From Aquilaria yunnanensis (taxonomy: Eukaryota; Streptophyta; Magnoliopsida; Malvales; Thymelaeaceae), in NCBI GenBank assembly GCA_039654915.1, contig CM077593.1, positions 56,674,501-56,738,500 on the forward strand: a stretch of DNA of 64,000 nucleotides, written 5' to 3'. This document shows positions 19,699 through 32,400 of the stretch, piece by piece (positions within the stretch are counted from its first letter, which is position 1; each line of letters starts with the position of its first letter). Under the pieces are notes generated by a model that saw only the letters and a program-made list of their open reading frames with translations, did no database searches and was not told where the DNA came from. Position numbers and translations under genes: made by a program.

Positions 19699-20565
19699 TG
19701 ATAGCCAAAGGCTGTCGCCTCAATCTGGCCGAATACCCTGCCACAACAACGGCCAGAAGAACTGGCGCTTCCCGGGAATAGGTGGAATCATGCACCTCGG
19801 GAGATAGCCTGAGAGCTCCGAGCCTCGGCACGCCAGTAAAACTTGAGGACTCCATTCGCCCCCCAAGGTTGTGAACAACGCGCCTTCGGAAAAGTGGCAC
19901 CAGACATTGCTGCCCGAATATGATATCCCCGAAGGCGGAACCCCCTGGAACTGGGAACCCCCGAACTGAGGGTAGGCTTCCCGAAGAGGCTCTGTCCGAA
20001 CTAGAGGACGACCTCGCCCAGGGACCCCGGGAGTACGGCAGGCGCATTTAAGGAAGCATTTAAGGAAGCCTCTGACACGTCCCACCACAGACGTAAAAAG
20101 TCGCCCTGACGCGCAGACGCCATCAGAATCATATCATGGCCCGTCTCAGCACAAGGCTCGAGGCCATCTAGTTACCAACTATCTGTCCCCTACGCCCAGA
20201 CGTTCAGGAGCATCCGACCGCACACGTGTCATGATCTGAACGGGCTAGGTATTCCTATATATACAGGAAATAAATACTTGACAGGAGGTTGGCAGGCCGG
20301 AGATACAGCTCCCATACTCTGAGAAAAGACCAGGCGAGACTTTTCTGCCTTTCTCTTTGAGCTAGTGACTTTCTCCTTCTTCCGGCCACCACTGACTTGG
20401 GCGTCGGAGGCTCCCCCCCCGGAAAAACACTCCGGGGGCCTCCTAACCCTGTTTCCCAGTTTTCCAGGTACTCTCCTAGAGGCGATCCACCTTCCAGGCG
20501 TTCTTCCTCCTAGAAGTCTCCTCAACAGTCATCATGACTCACAACGATGAGGCCCTGGGCCATCA
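19699..20565 (+). repeat. Element A 3' LTR
   Basis: 867 bp, same ends as the 5' LTR, and no difference found on reading. It is followed by GTCAC, the second copy of the target duplication, and then by element D gag. The ATG near its end opens only a very short frame into D here. Confidence 0.95.
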
Positions 20566-20766
20566 GTCACCTTGTTAGGGCCAGCAACTGCATGGTATCA
20601 CTCGCTGGCAGCTGAAACCATAATGGGTTTCCAGGAGTTACCCACCACCTTTACCCAGCAGTTCATCGAAAGCAGGCTGACGGTCAAGATGCCCATCCAA
20701 ATGTTTGACATAGTCGAAAAGAATGAGGAGACCATTCGGGACTATGTCAAGAGGTTCAATCAACAA
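20566..20766 (+). pseudogene. Element D gag, second part
   Basis: After the duplicated GTCAC the D capsid continues: GPATAWYHSLAAETIMGFQELPTTF, then IQMFDIVEKNEETIRDYVKRFNQ, closely parallel to the element A capsid. It is cut after FNQ by the chromovirus LTR at 20767. The next residues (EALNVPDF) are found at 40643 onwards. Confidence 0.9.
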
Positions 20767-22818
20767 TGTCAGGACCCTATCTCAGTACTTGGCCCATGCC
20801 AAAAATTTAAGAAAAATGTACTAAAACATTGAGGGACTAAAGTGAAAATGAGGGAGGTGATGTATATATGCACCTGAGAACTATTGGGTTCAAATGCACA
20901 TTTAAAATGGCCTAAGTGGTAATGGTGAGAAACAAAGTTTAATGGCCAAATTGAACCTTCTTTCGAGTGTTAATAATGATGGCAAGATGTGTAGAAGGAC
21001 TTAATGTACCATGCAAAAATGTGTGGGGCTGTGAAGGGCATTGAGGCCATTTTGTGTACATGTGGCAAATGGCCAGTTAATGTATGCTTCAACTTAGGCG
21101 AAAACTCTAATTTCGGGTCAAACCTTTATTTTGGAAGTCCAAGTTGTGTTCTTGGTCGTTTTGGGCTAGAAGTGTCAGTTCACGCTAAGATCTTGTTGAT
21201 TGAAGCTTGAATTCAAGAATGAAGCTCATATTTGGTGAATTCGGCCATAGGTGACCTTGCACTTGTGTTTTCAAGCTTGGCCTTGAAGATTCAAGTTGAA
21301 ACTGAAAACTTAAAGCAAAAAATTGGTAAGGATTATAGTTCACTATTTGATTTTGGTATTGTTGCATGTTCAAGTTAGTGTTTTGGCTTGGAAGTGATCG
21401 TAAATTGAGGTATATGATCTTAGAATTCTCTATGGGGCTTATGTGCTTACCTTCGGGTTTGTGTGAATTGTGACTAGCTAGTTACTAATAGTAAGTATGT
21501 AGAGTTCATTATAGGAGGGCCAACCTATATTTGAACTTTGAACTCTAGTGGAATGGATGGTTATATGGTGAAGCTTGATGGAAATTATGGGTGTACTAGC
21601 TAGTTTGGCTTCGGGTGAGATGAACATTGTGTTGTGGTGTGTGGGTTGTGTGCTTTGTCGCTTGGTTGTGCTTGCTAACCTCTTATAGTTATTGCTATTA
21701 TGTGTATATGTTATTGTAAATATGGTTTTGGCATTTTCTTGTTTTTCTTGTGGGTGAAGCAATGATAATGGGACGTTAAGCCCTCGGGGTTAAATAAATA
21801 AGCTCTTAGAGCTGTAGTAGTCTTTACTGAGTTATGAAACTCATGCCCCTAATTGTATATGTTTTAGGAAAAGACTTTGAGGTTGATTGAGTTGTGCAGT
21901 TGCTTGTGTACTAAGTTAGTACCTAGTTTGCCCAAGTATGCATTATAACTGAGAGCTTGGCTTATAAGTACATAGTGCAAGTCTTTTGTTATTGCCCAAA
22001 CTCATGTGTTTGAGTTTTGCAGGCTTGTGTAGATTTGTGAGACAAGTCTAGGATGAATGGATGTAAGCTCATGGGCTTTGGTAGGATGGTTTGAACTTAT
22101 GGGTATGGGCATGGTTGTAAGCATCTTCCTACAAACCTTGGTGTTGTATTGTACACTTAAAGTAGCTCTCATGTATTACTCGGAAGTATGGGTATGTAGT
22201 GCATAACAATGGCTATTTGGATATTGAGTATTCTTGGTATGGTTCCAAGTATGTAGTACTATGTATGGAGGTTATTTTGTGTACATATAACCTTGGTTAG
22301 ATCATGGAACTATTATGTAGTTTATATGAATAAATGAAATGCCAGGTTATGCTAGTAGTACATGTTACAGGAAAGTTTTTGACCATATTGTACTAAACCT
22401 CATTTGGATATTGTTGTACCGAATGTGCATATGGCATGAAAAGCTTATGTTTTTGAAACTTGAATGAGATGGGTATCTTGGTTGCCATGCATTCAAACCA
22501 CACTTGATGAGCACACACTTGAAGCAAATCGTCATGAAGGTGTAGAAGTTTTACTTGAGTTGCATGTAACTAAATATGCCTTGCCTTGTAAAGCAAGTAG
22601 AGAATTAAGAGCTACCTAGTAAATCTCGTGGGGCACTTCCCAGGCCTTGGTCTTAAGAACATATGGTTCGAGAGATAAAAATGAAAGTTGGCTGAGGCCT
22701 AAGCTAACAAATACAAATATTATAAGTTCAAATAAATGGTACAAAATGATTAGTGCTTTAGTAGCAGAGTTAAGTGGCATTGTAGATGCACAGGCTGGGG
22801 CCTGTGTGGGGTGTGACT
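20767..22818 (+). repeat. Chromovirus 5' LTR
   Basis: About 2052 bp, AT-rich. It matches 38589-40641 over its whole length with many substitutions, which indicates an old insertion. Only chance open frames are present. The last base is T instead of the expected A. Confidence 0.85.
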
Positions 22819-22826
22819 AGCTTTGT

Positions 22827-22839
22827 TGGTATTAGAGAT
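22827..22839 (+). other. Chromovirus primer binding site (initiator tRNA-Met type)
   Basis: TGGTATTAGAGAT lies eight bases after the LTR end. It matches the TGGTATCAGAGC complement of initiator tRNA-Met except for a C to T change and the 3' end. Confidence 0.7.
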
Positions 22840-24630
22840 TTGGTTTACAGCTTTTGATTAAGTTATAGCATTCTGCCTAGACTTGTTCCCACATAGGTTT
22901 ATATAAGACTTGTACTTATTGAGCATATGTGAATGGATGCAACTTGAGTGTAGGATGAGAACCCGAGGCAGGGAAAAAGAATTCTTTGAATAGGAAGAAA
23001 GTAGGGCAACCATCCTAGAGATGGAATGCATATAAATGAGCCTAAAAGGCAACCAAAGGCCTTTGAGCCTATTTTGGCCGAAGAGCCAAATGCCAGGGTA
23101 CATATACGTGGACCTAGTAGAGGTTGCCAATAAAGAATGGAACAAATGATGGAAACATTACAAGCCACTATGGCACAACTTGTGGTGGGAATGCAAGCCT
23201 TGGCTAGAGGCTAAGCCCAACCATAGGAATGTCCAGAACAAACAAGGGCAGGAGAAAACATAGAAGGTGGAGGTAGAAGAGGTAGAAGGCCTGGTAAAGA
23301 ACCAATGAACTATGATCAAGCAAGCAAGAATGAAGGGGACCGAGAGGAAGATGAAGGAGATGAGGATAGGAGACACCCAAGGGCTAGAAGGATGAGATCA
23401 TAAGTAAGGCAGGAACCTAGAGCTGAAGTAGAAGAGAGCCCAGAGATAGAGGAGATGGATACTTATGTGTCTTCAAGGAGTACTGAGCGTCCTATTGAAG
23501 TTACAGGTAGAATAGGGCCACAGAGAAGTGGAACATAGGACATAAAAGTTAGACAAGAAAGATCCAGAATAGGTGGCTTAAGGGAGGGCCAGTTGGAAGG
23601 ATTGCTGGCATTGAAACCCCCTATGTTCAAGGGTGGATGTGACCGTAAAGAATGTGAATTCTAGATATACCAGGTGGAGAAGATATTAAAGAGAATGGAT
23701 GTATACTCTACCCAGAAAGTACTTATAGCCACCTTCAGGTTGGAAGGAAATGTAGAACTCTAATGGAGAGCTATACAAAGAACCTATTAGGAGAGAAACC
23801 AAAGGAGGCCACCTGCAAAGAGGAGATCCATGAGATGGGCTGAGTTTCTTCAAATCTTCCAATAACAGTATGTGAAGTCTTCCAATAACAGTATGTGAGT
23901 AAGGCTTAGAAGGATCATAAAGAGCTGGAGTTTGATCAGTTGGAGCAGGGAGATCTTAGTGTGAAGAAGTATGAGCAGAAATTCAATAGCTTGATCAGAT
24001 ATGCTCCTCAGTATGATGGACAGGAGGAGCAAAGGACCAAAAGGTTTTTTAGAGGCTTACGGGCTAAGCTGAGGCAAATCCTCAAAGCTATAGGAGCTAA
24101 TGCCTAGGCAATTGGAAAGAAAACTAGTCAGCAGAGGACTAGCAGGAAAGCCTTAAAAGGTACCATTTACCTTAGTGGCCAGTTAGTGTTTGCACTATTT
24201 GGTACTAAAGCTTCATTGTCCACAATTTCTGCTAGCTTGGTTAAGACCACGAATTTAGAAGTAAAAACATGACAAACATGTAATTGGTTAAAACTGCTGG
24301 CAATGAAGTTTCATTTACATATCACATAGTTGGGAATTGTGTGATTCAAATTGACAAGCTGAAACTGAGAGGAGACTTAATAGTGCTAGACACTTATGAT
24401 GATGATGTGATATTAGGCATGAACCAGCTATGTGAAAATAAGGTGGTTATAGATTGTCATGCAAGACAATTGTTGATGCCTGGCTGTAAGCCATATGAGT
24501 TGGATGAATCACTAGAGTTAGCCTTGGATTACCAAGTTGAAGTGTTGAAATTAATAACTTTGGAAAATGAATACGAATGCCTAGAACTAAATGAACAGGG
24601 AGTGGCTAGTGAACTTAGGCAGATACCTAT
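22840..24630 (+). pseudogene. Chromovirus gag and protease remnants
   Basis: Gag is recognisable from about 23150 (TLQATMAQLVVGMQAL), through PPMFKGGCDRKECEF and YQVEKILKRMD (about 23620-23700), to AEFLQIFQQQYV (about 23840) and RFFRGLRAKLRQIL (about 24040), with many stops. A 21-bp tandem duplication (TCTTCCAATAACAGTATGTGA) lies at 23855-23899. The zinc-knuckle segment appears missing. Protease is represented by VFALFGTKASLSTISASL, where the usual D-S-G is gone, and by the open stretch 24284-24629 with GDLIVLDTYDDDVILGM and KVVIDCHARQL. It is cut by element B. Confidence 0.8.
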
Positions 24631-25497
24631 TGATGGCCTGGGGCCTCATCGTTGTGAGTCATGATGACTGTTGAAGAGACTTCTAGGAGGAAGAACGCCT
24701 GGAAGGTGGATCGCCCCAAGGAGAGTACCTGAAAAGCTGGTAAACAGGGTTAGGAGGCCCCCAGAGTGTTTTTCCGGGGGGGGAGCCTCCGACGCCCAAG
24801 TCAGTGGTGGCCGGAAAAAGGAGAAAGTCACTAGCTCAAAGAGAAAGGCAGTAAAGTCTCGCCTGGTATTTTCTCTGAGTGTGGGAGCTGTATCTCCGGC
24901 CAACCAACCTCCTGTCAAGTATTTATTTCCTGTATATATAGGAATACCTAGCCCGTTCAGATCATGACACGTGTGCGGTCGGATGCTCCTGAACTTCTGG
25001 GCGTAGGGGACAGATAGTTGGTAACCAGATGGCCTCGAGCCTTGTGCTGAGACGGGCCATGATGTGATTCTGATGGCGTCTGCGCGTCAGGCCGGCTTTT
25101 TACGTCTGTGGTGGGACGTGTTAGAGGCTTCCTTAAATGCTTCCTTAAATGCTCCTGCCGTACTCCCGAGGTCCCTGGGCGACGTCGTCCTCTAGTTCGG
25201 ACAGAGCCTCTTCGGGAAGCACACCCTCAGTTCGGGGGTTCCCAGTTCCAGGGGGTTCCGCCTTCGGGGATATCATGTTCGGGCAGCAATGTCTGGTGCC
25301 ACTTTTCCGAAGGCGCGCTGTTCACAACCTTGGGGGGCGAATAGAGTCCTCAAGTTTTACTGGCGTGCCGAGGCTCGGAGCTCTCCGGCTATCTCCCGAG
25401 GTGCATGATTCCACCTGTTCCCGGGAAGCACCAGTTCTTCTGGCCATTGTTGTGGCAGGGTGTTCGGCCAGATTGAGGCGATAGCCTTTGGCTATCA
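24631..25497 (-). repeat. Element B 3' LTR
   Basis: 867 bp, the same length as the element A LTRs and clearly related, with scattered substitutions (for example in the segment near 24725-24745). On the plus strand it is followed by CATGCCCCCCTCT, the complement of the polypurine tract. Confidence 0.95.
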
Positions 25498-26336
25498 CAT
25501 GCCCCCCTCTGGAAAGCCGAAGTGAAGACTTCGGTTTGCATCTCTTTCCGAGGTTGTCGTTGGGAGTCTTGTTGGGAAGCATAACCTGTTCCGAGGTCGC
25601 ACCTTTTGCCCGAGGGTCTGGGCTGTTCGGCCTTGGCCTATTCTTTGGTGTCTCGAGGCAAAGCCTGTACCGAAGATACACCTCTTGCCCAAAAGTCATG
25701 GGCTGTTCAGCCATAGCCTGTCTCTTGGTGTCCTCGAGGTGGCCTGCTTTTTATTTCTGCAGGTCTGATGGCCAAGCGTGTCAGACTGAGCGGCGCGTCT
25801 CCACTTTTCAGGGATGTCAAACGACGTGTCCCAATCAGGAGGTGTGTCCCGGTTTTCCAGGGATGTTTGGGGAAGCATGTCCCCTATTTCTGCGCAGCGG
25901 TTGACACGCGGCTTCTTGCCATTGGAAGAGAGACGCGTCATTTACAGAGGGCGCGCCTTTTCGGGTGCAGCGGGCAGTTACGACGACGGTTCACCTCCAA
26001 TGGGTACTTATGATCTCTTTTCAGCTACCCACCTTTGGCCTATAAATAGCCCATTCCATCATAAGTCCCACTTACTGTTTTTCTGCTCTCTCTCTGCTTT
26101 GCCCTCTGTTCTTGCGTTTTATCTTGCTTTCTGTGGTGGAGCTTCTTTAATCAGAGCTTTTCCTACCAACTTTCACGACGGCATCCTCAGGCAAATCTTT
26201 TGGTGGGTTTTGATTTCCAGAGTACTCTGATTCCTCTGTTTTTCTGAGTTTTTCTGGAAAACTATTGTTTTTTTCCAAAGTCGTCTTCTGAGTTTTTTCT
26301 GGAAACTATTTTCTTTTCCATCTCAAACTCTTTTCC
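25498..26336 (+). promoter_or_regulatory. Element B: promoter region and leader of the antisense gene
   Basis: This mirrors the element A region 18859-19698: polypurine tract (25498-25510), imperfect direct repeats of about 80 bp (about 25580-25740), TATA box TATAAATA at 26041-26048 within GGCCTATAAATAGCCC, and a pyrimidine-rich leader to the ATG at 26337. Spacing from TATA to ATG is nearly the same as in A. No other gene is seen. Confidence 0.7.
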
Positions 26337-28686
26337 ATGTCTACGATGCCTGTTCCCGAGAGCTGGAAACCTCTTCTGGCCCATCCTTGCTATACCACCC
26401 CCGAAAAACTAGAGAGGTGGAAGAAAAAATTCTTTCTTCCCTCTTACGCTGTGACCAGGCTGCCTCGTTCTAGCCATTTTGCTTTTTCAAACCGCGGCGA
26501 CGAGGTTATCGTCTTTCGAGCCCAACTGAAGGCCGGACTTCGGTATCCTCCCCCGAAGGTGGTTTGCGAGTTCTGCCAATTCCATGGCATTGCTGTGAAC
26601 CAGCTTCCCCCGAACGCGTACTGCTATTTTAATGCCTACCTCTGCATGTGTGGCGTGTTCGGGATAGAGCCCCACTTCATCATTTTCATGCAGTACTACA
26701 ACCTCTACGTGGTCCCAAAGGGTGGCTTCTATTTCCTGCTGCCTCGGGGATCCGGGAGCAAAAAATTCACCTTCACCTTCGACACGAAGGATAGCTGGCG
26801 GGGGTGGCAGCCTAAGTTCTTTTTCCTGAAGGTGGATAAGAACTGGTCTGATGTCCCGACCAGATGGGCTCACGGAGTGCTGAACGCAGACGTCGTTGAT
26901 CTGAGGATGCTGCTGACCCCACCGTTGGCTTCCGTGTTCGCGGATTTTGATGCCCGCATTCGGGCAATCGCTGACTGGGTTCCCGAGGTCTCTCCTCGTG
27001 CTCTTTACCCCTTTCCTATCAACTGGAGGTTGATGACCGAAGAAGTCCTTCGGGAGCTGAAAGTGGTTAAGGAGCATGAGACTGACCTTAATATGCCCGC
27101 TCCCGCCATCGCCGGGAAGGACTCCTGGCTGGTCAAGCTCCTTAAGGGGGAGACTTCTTTCGAATCTTTTGCCGAAAGTGAGTAATCTTCCACCCCTTTA
27201 TATTTTTTCCTCGGACTTACGCTGATATTTCTTCTCTTTTTCAGAGATGGGCGATGGGGCTGCTGCCTATTACAAGGCCCTCTTTTCTGGCCAAGTGGAG
27301 AAGGGGGAGCAGACAAAGAAGGCGGCTTCCCGAAGAAGGAAGTCGACAGGGGCGGGGCCCTCGGCGAAGCGAGCTAGGAAGGCTGTCCAGCCTCCTCAGC
27401 CAGAGCTTTCGGAAGAAGAAGCTGGCGAAGAGGCTGGTCTTGGTGAAATTTCACCGGCCGAGCTCCCCGCTACTTCCGCCGAGGTGCCTCCTCCCGACCT
27501 CGAGGCCCCCAGAAACACTGTAGTGGTAGAAGTACCTACTGCCGAGGAGCGGTATCGGCAGAAGGGTAAGGGTCTTTCTACCGAGGGGCCCGAGGATCCC
27601 GAGGACACTATCTCCGAGGTTCCTCCAGGTATGCCTTCAGGCGAAGTTCAGCTCCTTTGCTTTTCGTGAATTTTTCTTCTACTCCTAACTTCCTTCTCAC
27701 TTTCGGAGGAGCCTCTTACTGCTGGCTGGAGGGCCATTCATGAGAGGAAACGGGCCCTCCGCGATGCCAAAATCCCTGAGGCGAAGATCCCCTTGGAGCC
27801 CTTTTGGACAATCACGGAGGATATGAATTTGTTTTCCGACGATTGTCCAAAAATGACAAAGGAGATTTGGAAGGGGATGACCACTGACGCCTCCTTCCGG
27901 GCCATTGCGGCGGCTCACCCGAGGGATAATACCCTCGCCGCAAAAGTCACCGAGCATGCTGCTCAGGTATAGTCTTTACACTCTTTTTCCTCAATTTTCT
28001 AAGTGTTTAGATTTGTACTAACCTGGACTTTTGCCTTGCCGTAGCTGCTGGAGTACGCTGGTTACCTCCGAGTTCGGGTGGCCAGAGAGGCTGCCTCCAA
28101 GGATGCGACTTCGCGGGAACTCAGTGAAGCGAAGGCTTCGCTTGCGAAGGTGGTCACCAGCAACCAGCAGCTAGCAGCGAATTGTTCTCAGCAAATCACC
28201 GCCGTTCGGGAGGAGTTCTCGAAGAAGAGAGAAGAACTTGAAAAGGACTCCTCCCGGAAGATTGCCGACCTCGGCGACCAAGTAAAGGGGCTGCTCGCCG
28301 CCAACGGAGATCTTGTCAAGGACAAGGCTGTTTCTGACAGTCTTGCGGCGAGGTTGACGGATGAGAACAATGCTCTCCGAGCCGAGGTCGAGGCTCTGAA
28401 GAAGGAGTCCAGAAGGACGCTGGGGATAAGCGAGCTGGAGGAGGAGATTGCTGAGCTGAGGGACGAGCTCAACGACCTTGGTGTTCAAAAACATACTTCT
28501 GATCAAATGGCCAAGGTCGCCTTTCAGGACGGCTTCTGCCTTGCTCGGCACCAAGTCCTGCAGAGGTTCCCAGATTTGGACCTCTCTTTTCTGGAGGGCC
28601 TAAATATTCCTGAGGGACCTCGGTGGCAGTGGTCCAAGATCGAGCATCTGAAGCTTCCTGGTCTTCGTCCGCCCGGCTCTCCCTAG
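26337..28686 (+). pseudogene. Element B antisense gene, four exons, one splice site lost
   Basis: Exon equivalents 26337-27177, 27245-27628, 27707-27966 and 28045-28686 have exactly the element A lengths (841, 384, 260 and 642 nt), and no stop occurs in any of them. Exon 1 differs from A at about 13 of 281 residues. Exon 4, the coiled coil, is more variable. Donors are all intact, and acceptors 1 and 3 are intact. Acceptor 2 reads CGG instead of CAG at 27704-27706, because CAGGGG became CGGAGG. The nearest AG is two bases downstream and would shift the frame, so the full protein is probably not made from this copy unless another site is used. The domain content is as in A. Confidence 0.8.
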
Positions 28687-29456
28687 TTTGTTTTAGGGCT
28701 TCTCTTATTTTTCTCCTTTGTGCTCCTTCTTTGGGCACTTCTTTTGTAAGGCAGCGTTTGTTCTAAATGAACAATCTTTTGGCTAAGTCCTTTCTTGCAA
28801 GTTTCCTCATTTCCACTGTCCCGAACACGTTTGCTCAAGAGATTTTTGGAAAACCTGCAACCAAAGAAACTTTTTACCTTCCTTTGTCCCGAGTGTGCTC
28901 GCTCAAGAGACTTTCTGGAAAGTTTGTAAAAATTTGGCTAAGTCTTTTGCAGGCTTTTTGTTCCCTTTTATCCTGAACATGTTCGCTCAAGGGACTTCGG
29001 AAAACCTTCAGCCAAATTTTTCTGTCTTCCTATTGTCCCGAGCATATTTGCTCAAGGGACTTAGGAAAATTTTCACGAGATTGCTCATTTCCCTTTTTCC
29101 CGAGCACGTTCGCTCAAGGGTGTTCAGAAATTACCTCTGCTTTTGTTTTGGCGTGTACTTTTGCGAGATTCTTGCTTTCCCTTTTTCCCGAGCATGTTCG
29201 CTCAAGGGTGTTCGGAAAATTTTCTCTGCACTGATTATGCCGAGTACCTTTGCAAGATTCTTGTTTCCCATTTTTCCTGAGCATAGTGGCTCAAGGGACT
29301 TCGGGAAGTCACATCTGCTTTTTTCGTGGCGAGAACCTTCGCGGAATTCTGTCTTGGACAATTTGGTATACTTAAAAATTTTTCTCAAGACCATTATTCT
29401 CCAGACCATTCTGTACTTAGAATATTTCTTGTACAATATATCTCCTCTGCTCAACC
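28687..29456. repeat. Element B convergence region with palindromic repeats
   Basis: The mirror image of element A 15738-16509. Copies of the CCCGAGCATGTTCGCTCAAGGG motif run from about 28819 to 29300 at 60-90 bp spacing, with individual substitutions (for example CGAACACGTTTGCTC near 28821). It lies between the stop of the antisense gene and the stop of gag-pol. The ORF that crosses it (28895-29656) is a chance reading of the repeats. Confidence 0.8.
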
Positions 29457-32400
29457 TTAGGCGTAGAATTTTTTCAAGGCGTCTGAATGCCAAGTGTTTT
29501 TCAATTCTACGCCTTCGGCGTCGCCAAGCTTGTACATGCCTTTTCGTACTTCGGCGAGAACCAGATAAGGTCCTTCCCAATTTGCGCGAAGTACTCCGTG
29601 AGATGGCCTTCGGGGTGCAAAGTCGGCCTTTCGGAGAACGAGGTCTCCTTTTTTGATTTCTTTTGGCCTGGCTTTTAAGTTGATAGCCGCGGCCACTCTT
29701 TGCTGGAAAGCTTTTCTTCTCAGCTCGGCTATTTCTCTGTGTTCGGCCACAAGGTCGAGCTTAGTTCTCAGACCGAGGTCGTTTCCGCCTTCATCAAATA
29801 CTTGCACCCGTATTGAAGGCTGAACTATCTCTATTGGGATAATGGCCTCTGTTCCGAAGACGAGTGAGAAGGGAGTTTCCCCTGTGGCTCTTCGTGGCGT
29901 CGTTCGGTAGCTCCACAATACACTTTGGAGTTCTCCTGGCCATTTTCCCTTTGCTTCCCAAAGTCTCTTTTTCAGGCCATCTTTTATGGTCCTGTTTGAT
30001 ACTTCCACCTGCCCATTGCTTTGGGGGTGAGCTACTGGGGCGAAGTGCATCTTTATTCCGAGGTCGCTGATGAATTCCTGGAATCCTTTGTCTATGAACT
30101 GGGATCCATTATCAGCTACTAGTACCCTCGGTATGCCAAATCTGCATACGATGTTCTTCCATACGAACTTCTGCACTTCTTTTGCCGAGATAGTTGCTAG
30201 TGGTTCTGCCTCTACCCACTTTGAGAAATAGTCCACTGCTACCACGCAGAATTTCAAGCCTCCGGGCGCTGTGGGGAGTGGCCCAATAAGGTCTATACCC
30301 CAGACTGCGAAGGGCCAAGGATAGTCTGCCGATGTTACCATTTCCGAGGGTATCCTCTGGATTTTTGCATGTCTCTGGCAACTACCGCACTTCTGGACAA
30401 ACTGCCTTGCGTCCTTTCTCAGGGTAGGCCAGAAGTATCCTTGACGGAGTATCACTGCTGCAAGGGCATCAGTTCCAATGTGCGAGCCGCACATGCCTTC
30501 GTGAACTTCTTCGAGGACCATCTCAGTATCCTCTTCGCCCACACATCTCTGCAGCGGATTTGCATATCCTTGCCGATATAACTCTTCACCAATCAGGAAG
30601 AATCTTCCGGCGCGTCTTCGCAGTCTTGCAGCATTGCCGGCGTCTTCGGGAAGCTCATTCTCTGCGAGGTATCTCTTTATGGGGTCCTTCCACCCTGTTC
30701 CCGAGGTCGTTACGCTTAGCACGGAGATGCTTGGATGGTCTAGCACCTCGGTGTATGTTTTGGACTTCGCTAACCAATCCGCCTCAGTGTTATTCCGCCG
30801 GCGTACATTTTCGATCCGCACGGCGTCAAACTCTTGGATGAGTTTTGTTACCAGCTCGTGGTATTTTGCCAAGATTGGGTCCTTCGCCCCATAATCTCCT
30901 GCCGTCTGCCGAACTACCAGCTGGGAATCGCTGTGAGCCCTTAAGTTTCTCACGCCAATCTTTCTGGCCAAGCGTAATCCCGCTATGAGGGCTTCATACT
31001 CAGCCACATTATTGGTGACGTTGAAGCTGAAATTGATAGCCTTCATCACCTCTAGGCCTTCGGGTCCTCTGATAACTATTCCAGCTCCCTGGTGTTCGGA
31101 CCCCGAGGCTCCGTCAACATGCAAGGTCCATTCTGGCTCACCTTTTTTCGGATCTGAGTGGTTCTCCTCAGTGGTGGGTATTTCAGCGATAAAATCTGCC
31201 AATGCTTGGGCTTTTATGGCCTTCCGAGGCTCATACGTGATTTCGTGTTTGCCAAGCTCTATGCACCACTTGGAGAGCCTTCCCGAATGATCAACTCTCT
31301 TCATAACATCCCGTAGTGGTAGACTACTTCGGACGATGATGGGGTGAGCCTGGAAATATGGTCGCAGTCTTCTTCCTGCAAGCACCAAGGCGTATATAGC
31401 TTTTTGAAGCGAAGGGTACCTGACTTCGGCGCCATGCAGGGACTTGCTGACGTAGTAGACCGGCCATTGTTTCGGCCCTTCTTCTTTCACCAAGACCGAG
31501 CTCACGGCCTTTTCTGTGACGGCGAGGTACAGTACGAGGGGTTCTCCCTCCCGAGGTTGTCGCAGAGTCGGCAGGCTGGCCAGGTAGACTTTGAGTTCTT
31601 CCCAGGCCTTTTGGCAATCTTTGTCCCAAGGATGATTGTTTCTTCCGAGGTCGCCTTCCATCTTTGCTGCCTTTGTGAGGACTTTGAAGAAAGGTCTACA
31701 CCTATCTCCGTACCTGAAATAAACCTGCTCAGAGAGGTTATTCTTCCAGTTAGTCTCTGCACGTCTTTGACTGTGGCAGGAGTTCGGAACTCAAGCAGAG
31801 CCTTAATCTTCTCAGGATTGGCGTCGATGCCTCTTTCGGATACCATGTACCCAAGGAATTTTCCCGAGGTCACGCCGAAGATACACTTCTCGGGATTAAG
31901 GCGAATCCCGAAGGCTCTGAGCTTTTGGAAGGTTTCCTCCAAATCTGCAACGTGGTAGCCGGGCAGCTTGCTTTTGACTATCATATCATCAACATATACC
32001 TCCATGTTTCTCCCCATTTGGTCCTTGAAGACCTTGTTCATCAGTCTCTGGTAGGTGGCTCCTGCATTTTTGAGCCCGAAGGGCATTCTGACATAGCAGT
32101 ACGTTCCTCCCTCGGTGATGAAGGTAGTTTTCTCTTCATCTTCGGGGTCCATCCTTATCTAATGGTAGCCGCTGAAGGCATCTAGGAAGCTCAGGAGCCC
32201 GTATTCGGCCATTGAATCTACCAGTTGATCTATTGGCGAGAAGGGAAATGAGTCTTTCGGGCAAGCATCGTTCAAGTTTCTGAAATCAATGCACATCCGG
32301 AGTTTGCTGCTACCTTCTTTTGTGGCGATGACCACGTTGCTTAACCATTCGGGGTATTTTACCTCCCTGATAACTTCAGCATCCAATAGGCGCTGGACTT

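Larger units (their letters stand above)
9404..20565 (+). mobile_element. Element A: complete, young Tat-type Ty3/gypsy retrotransposon with antisense gene
   Basis: An 11,162-bp element bounded by 867-bp LTRs and by the target duplication GTCAC (9399-9403 and 20566-20570). Internally it has a primer binding site (10273), an unbroken gag-pol frame, a repeat array, a spliced antisense gene, an upstream repeat region and a polypurine tract (19686-19698). Reading both LTRs side by side I found no difference, and the open frames they share are identical. That indicates a recent insertion. All catalytic motifs I checked are intact, so it is potentially autonomous. Confidence 0.95.

Noticed and set aside
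28895..29656. 253-codon open frame across the repeat array of element B
   Set aside because: It is a reading of the palindromic repeats plus the antisense of the pol end. It has no counterpart with the same frame in element A.
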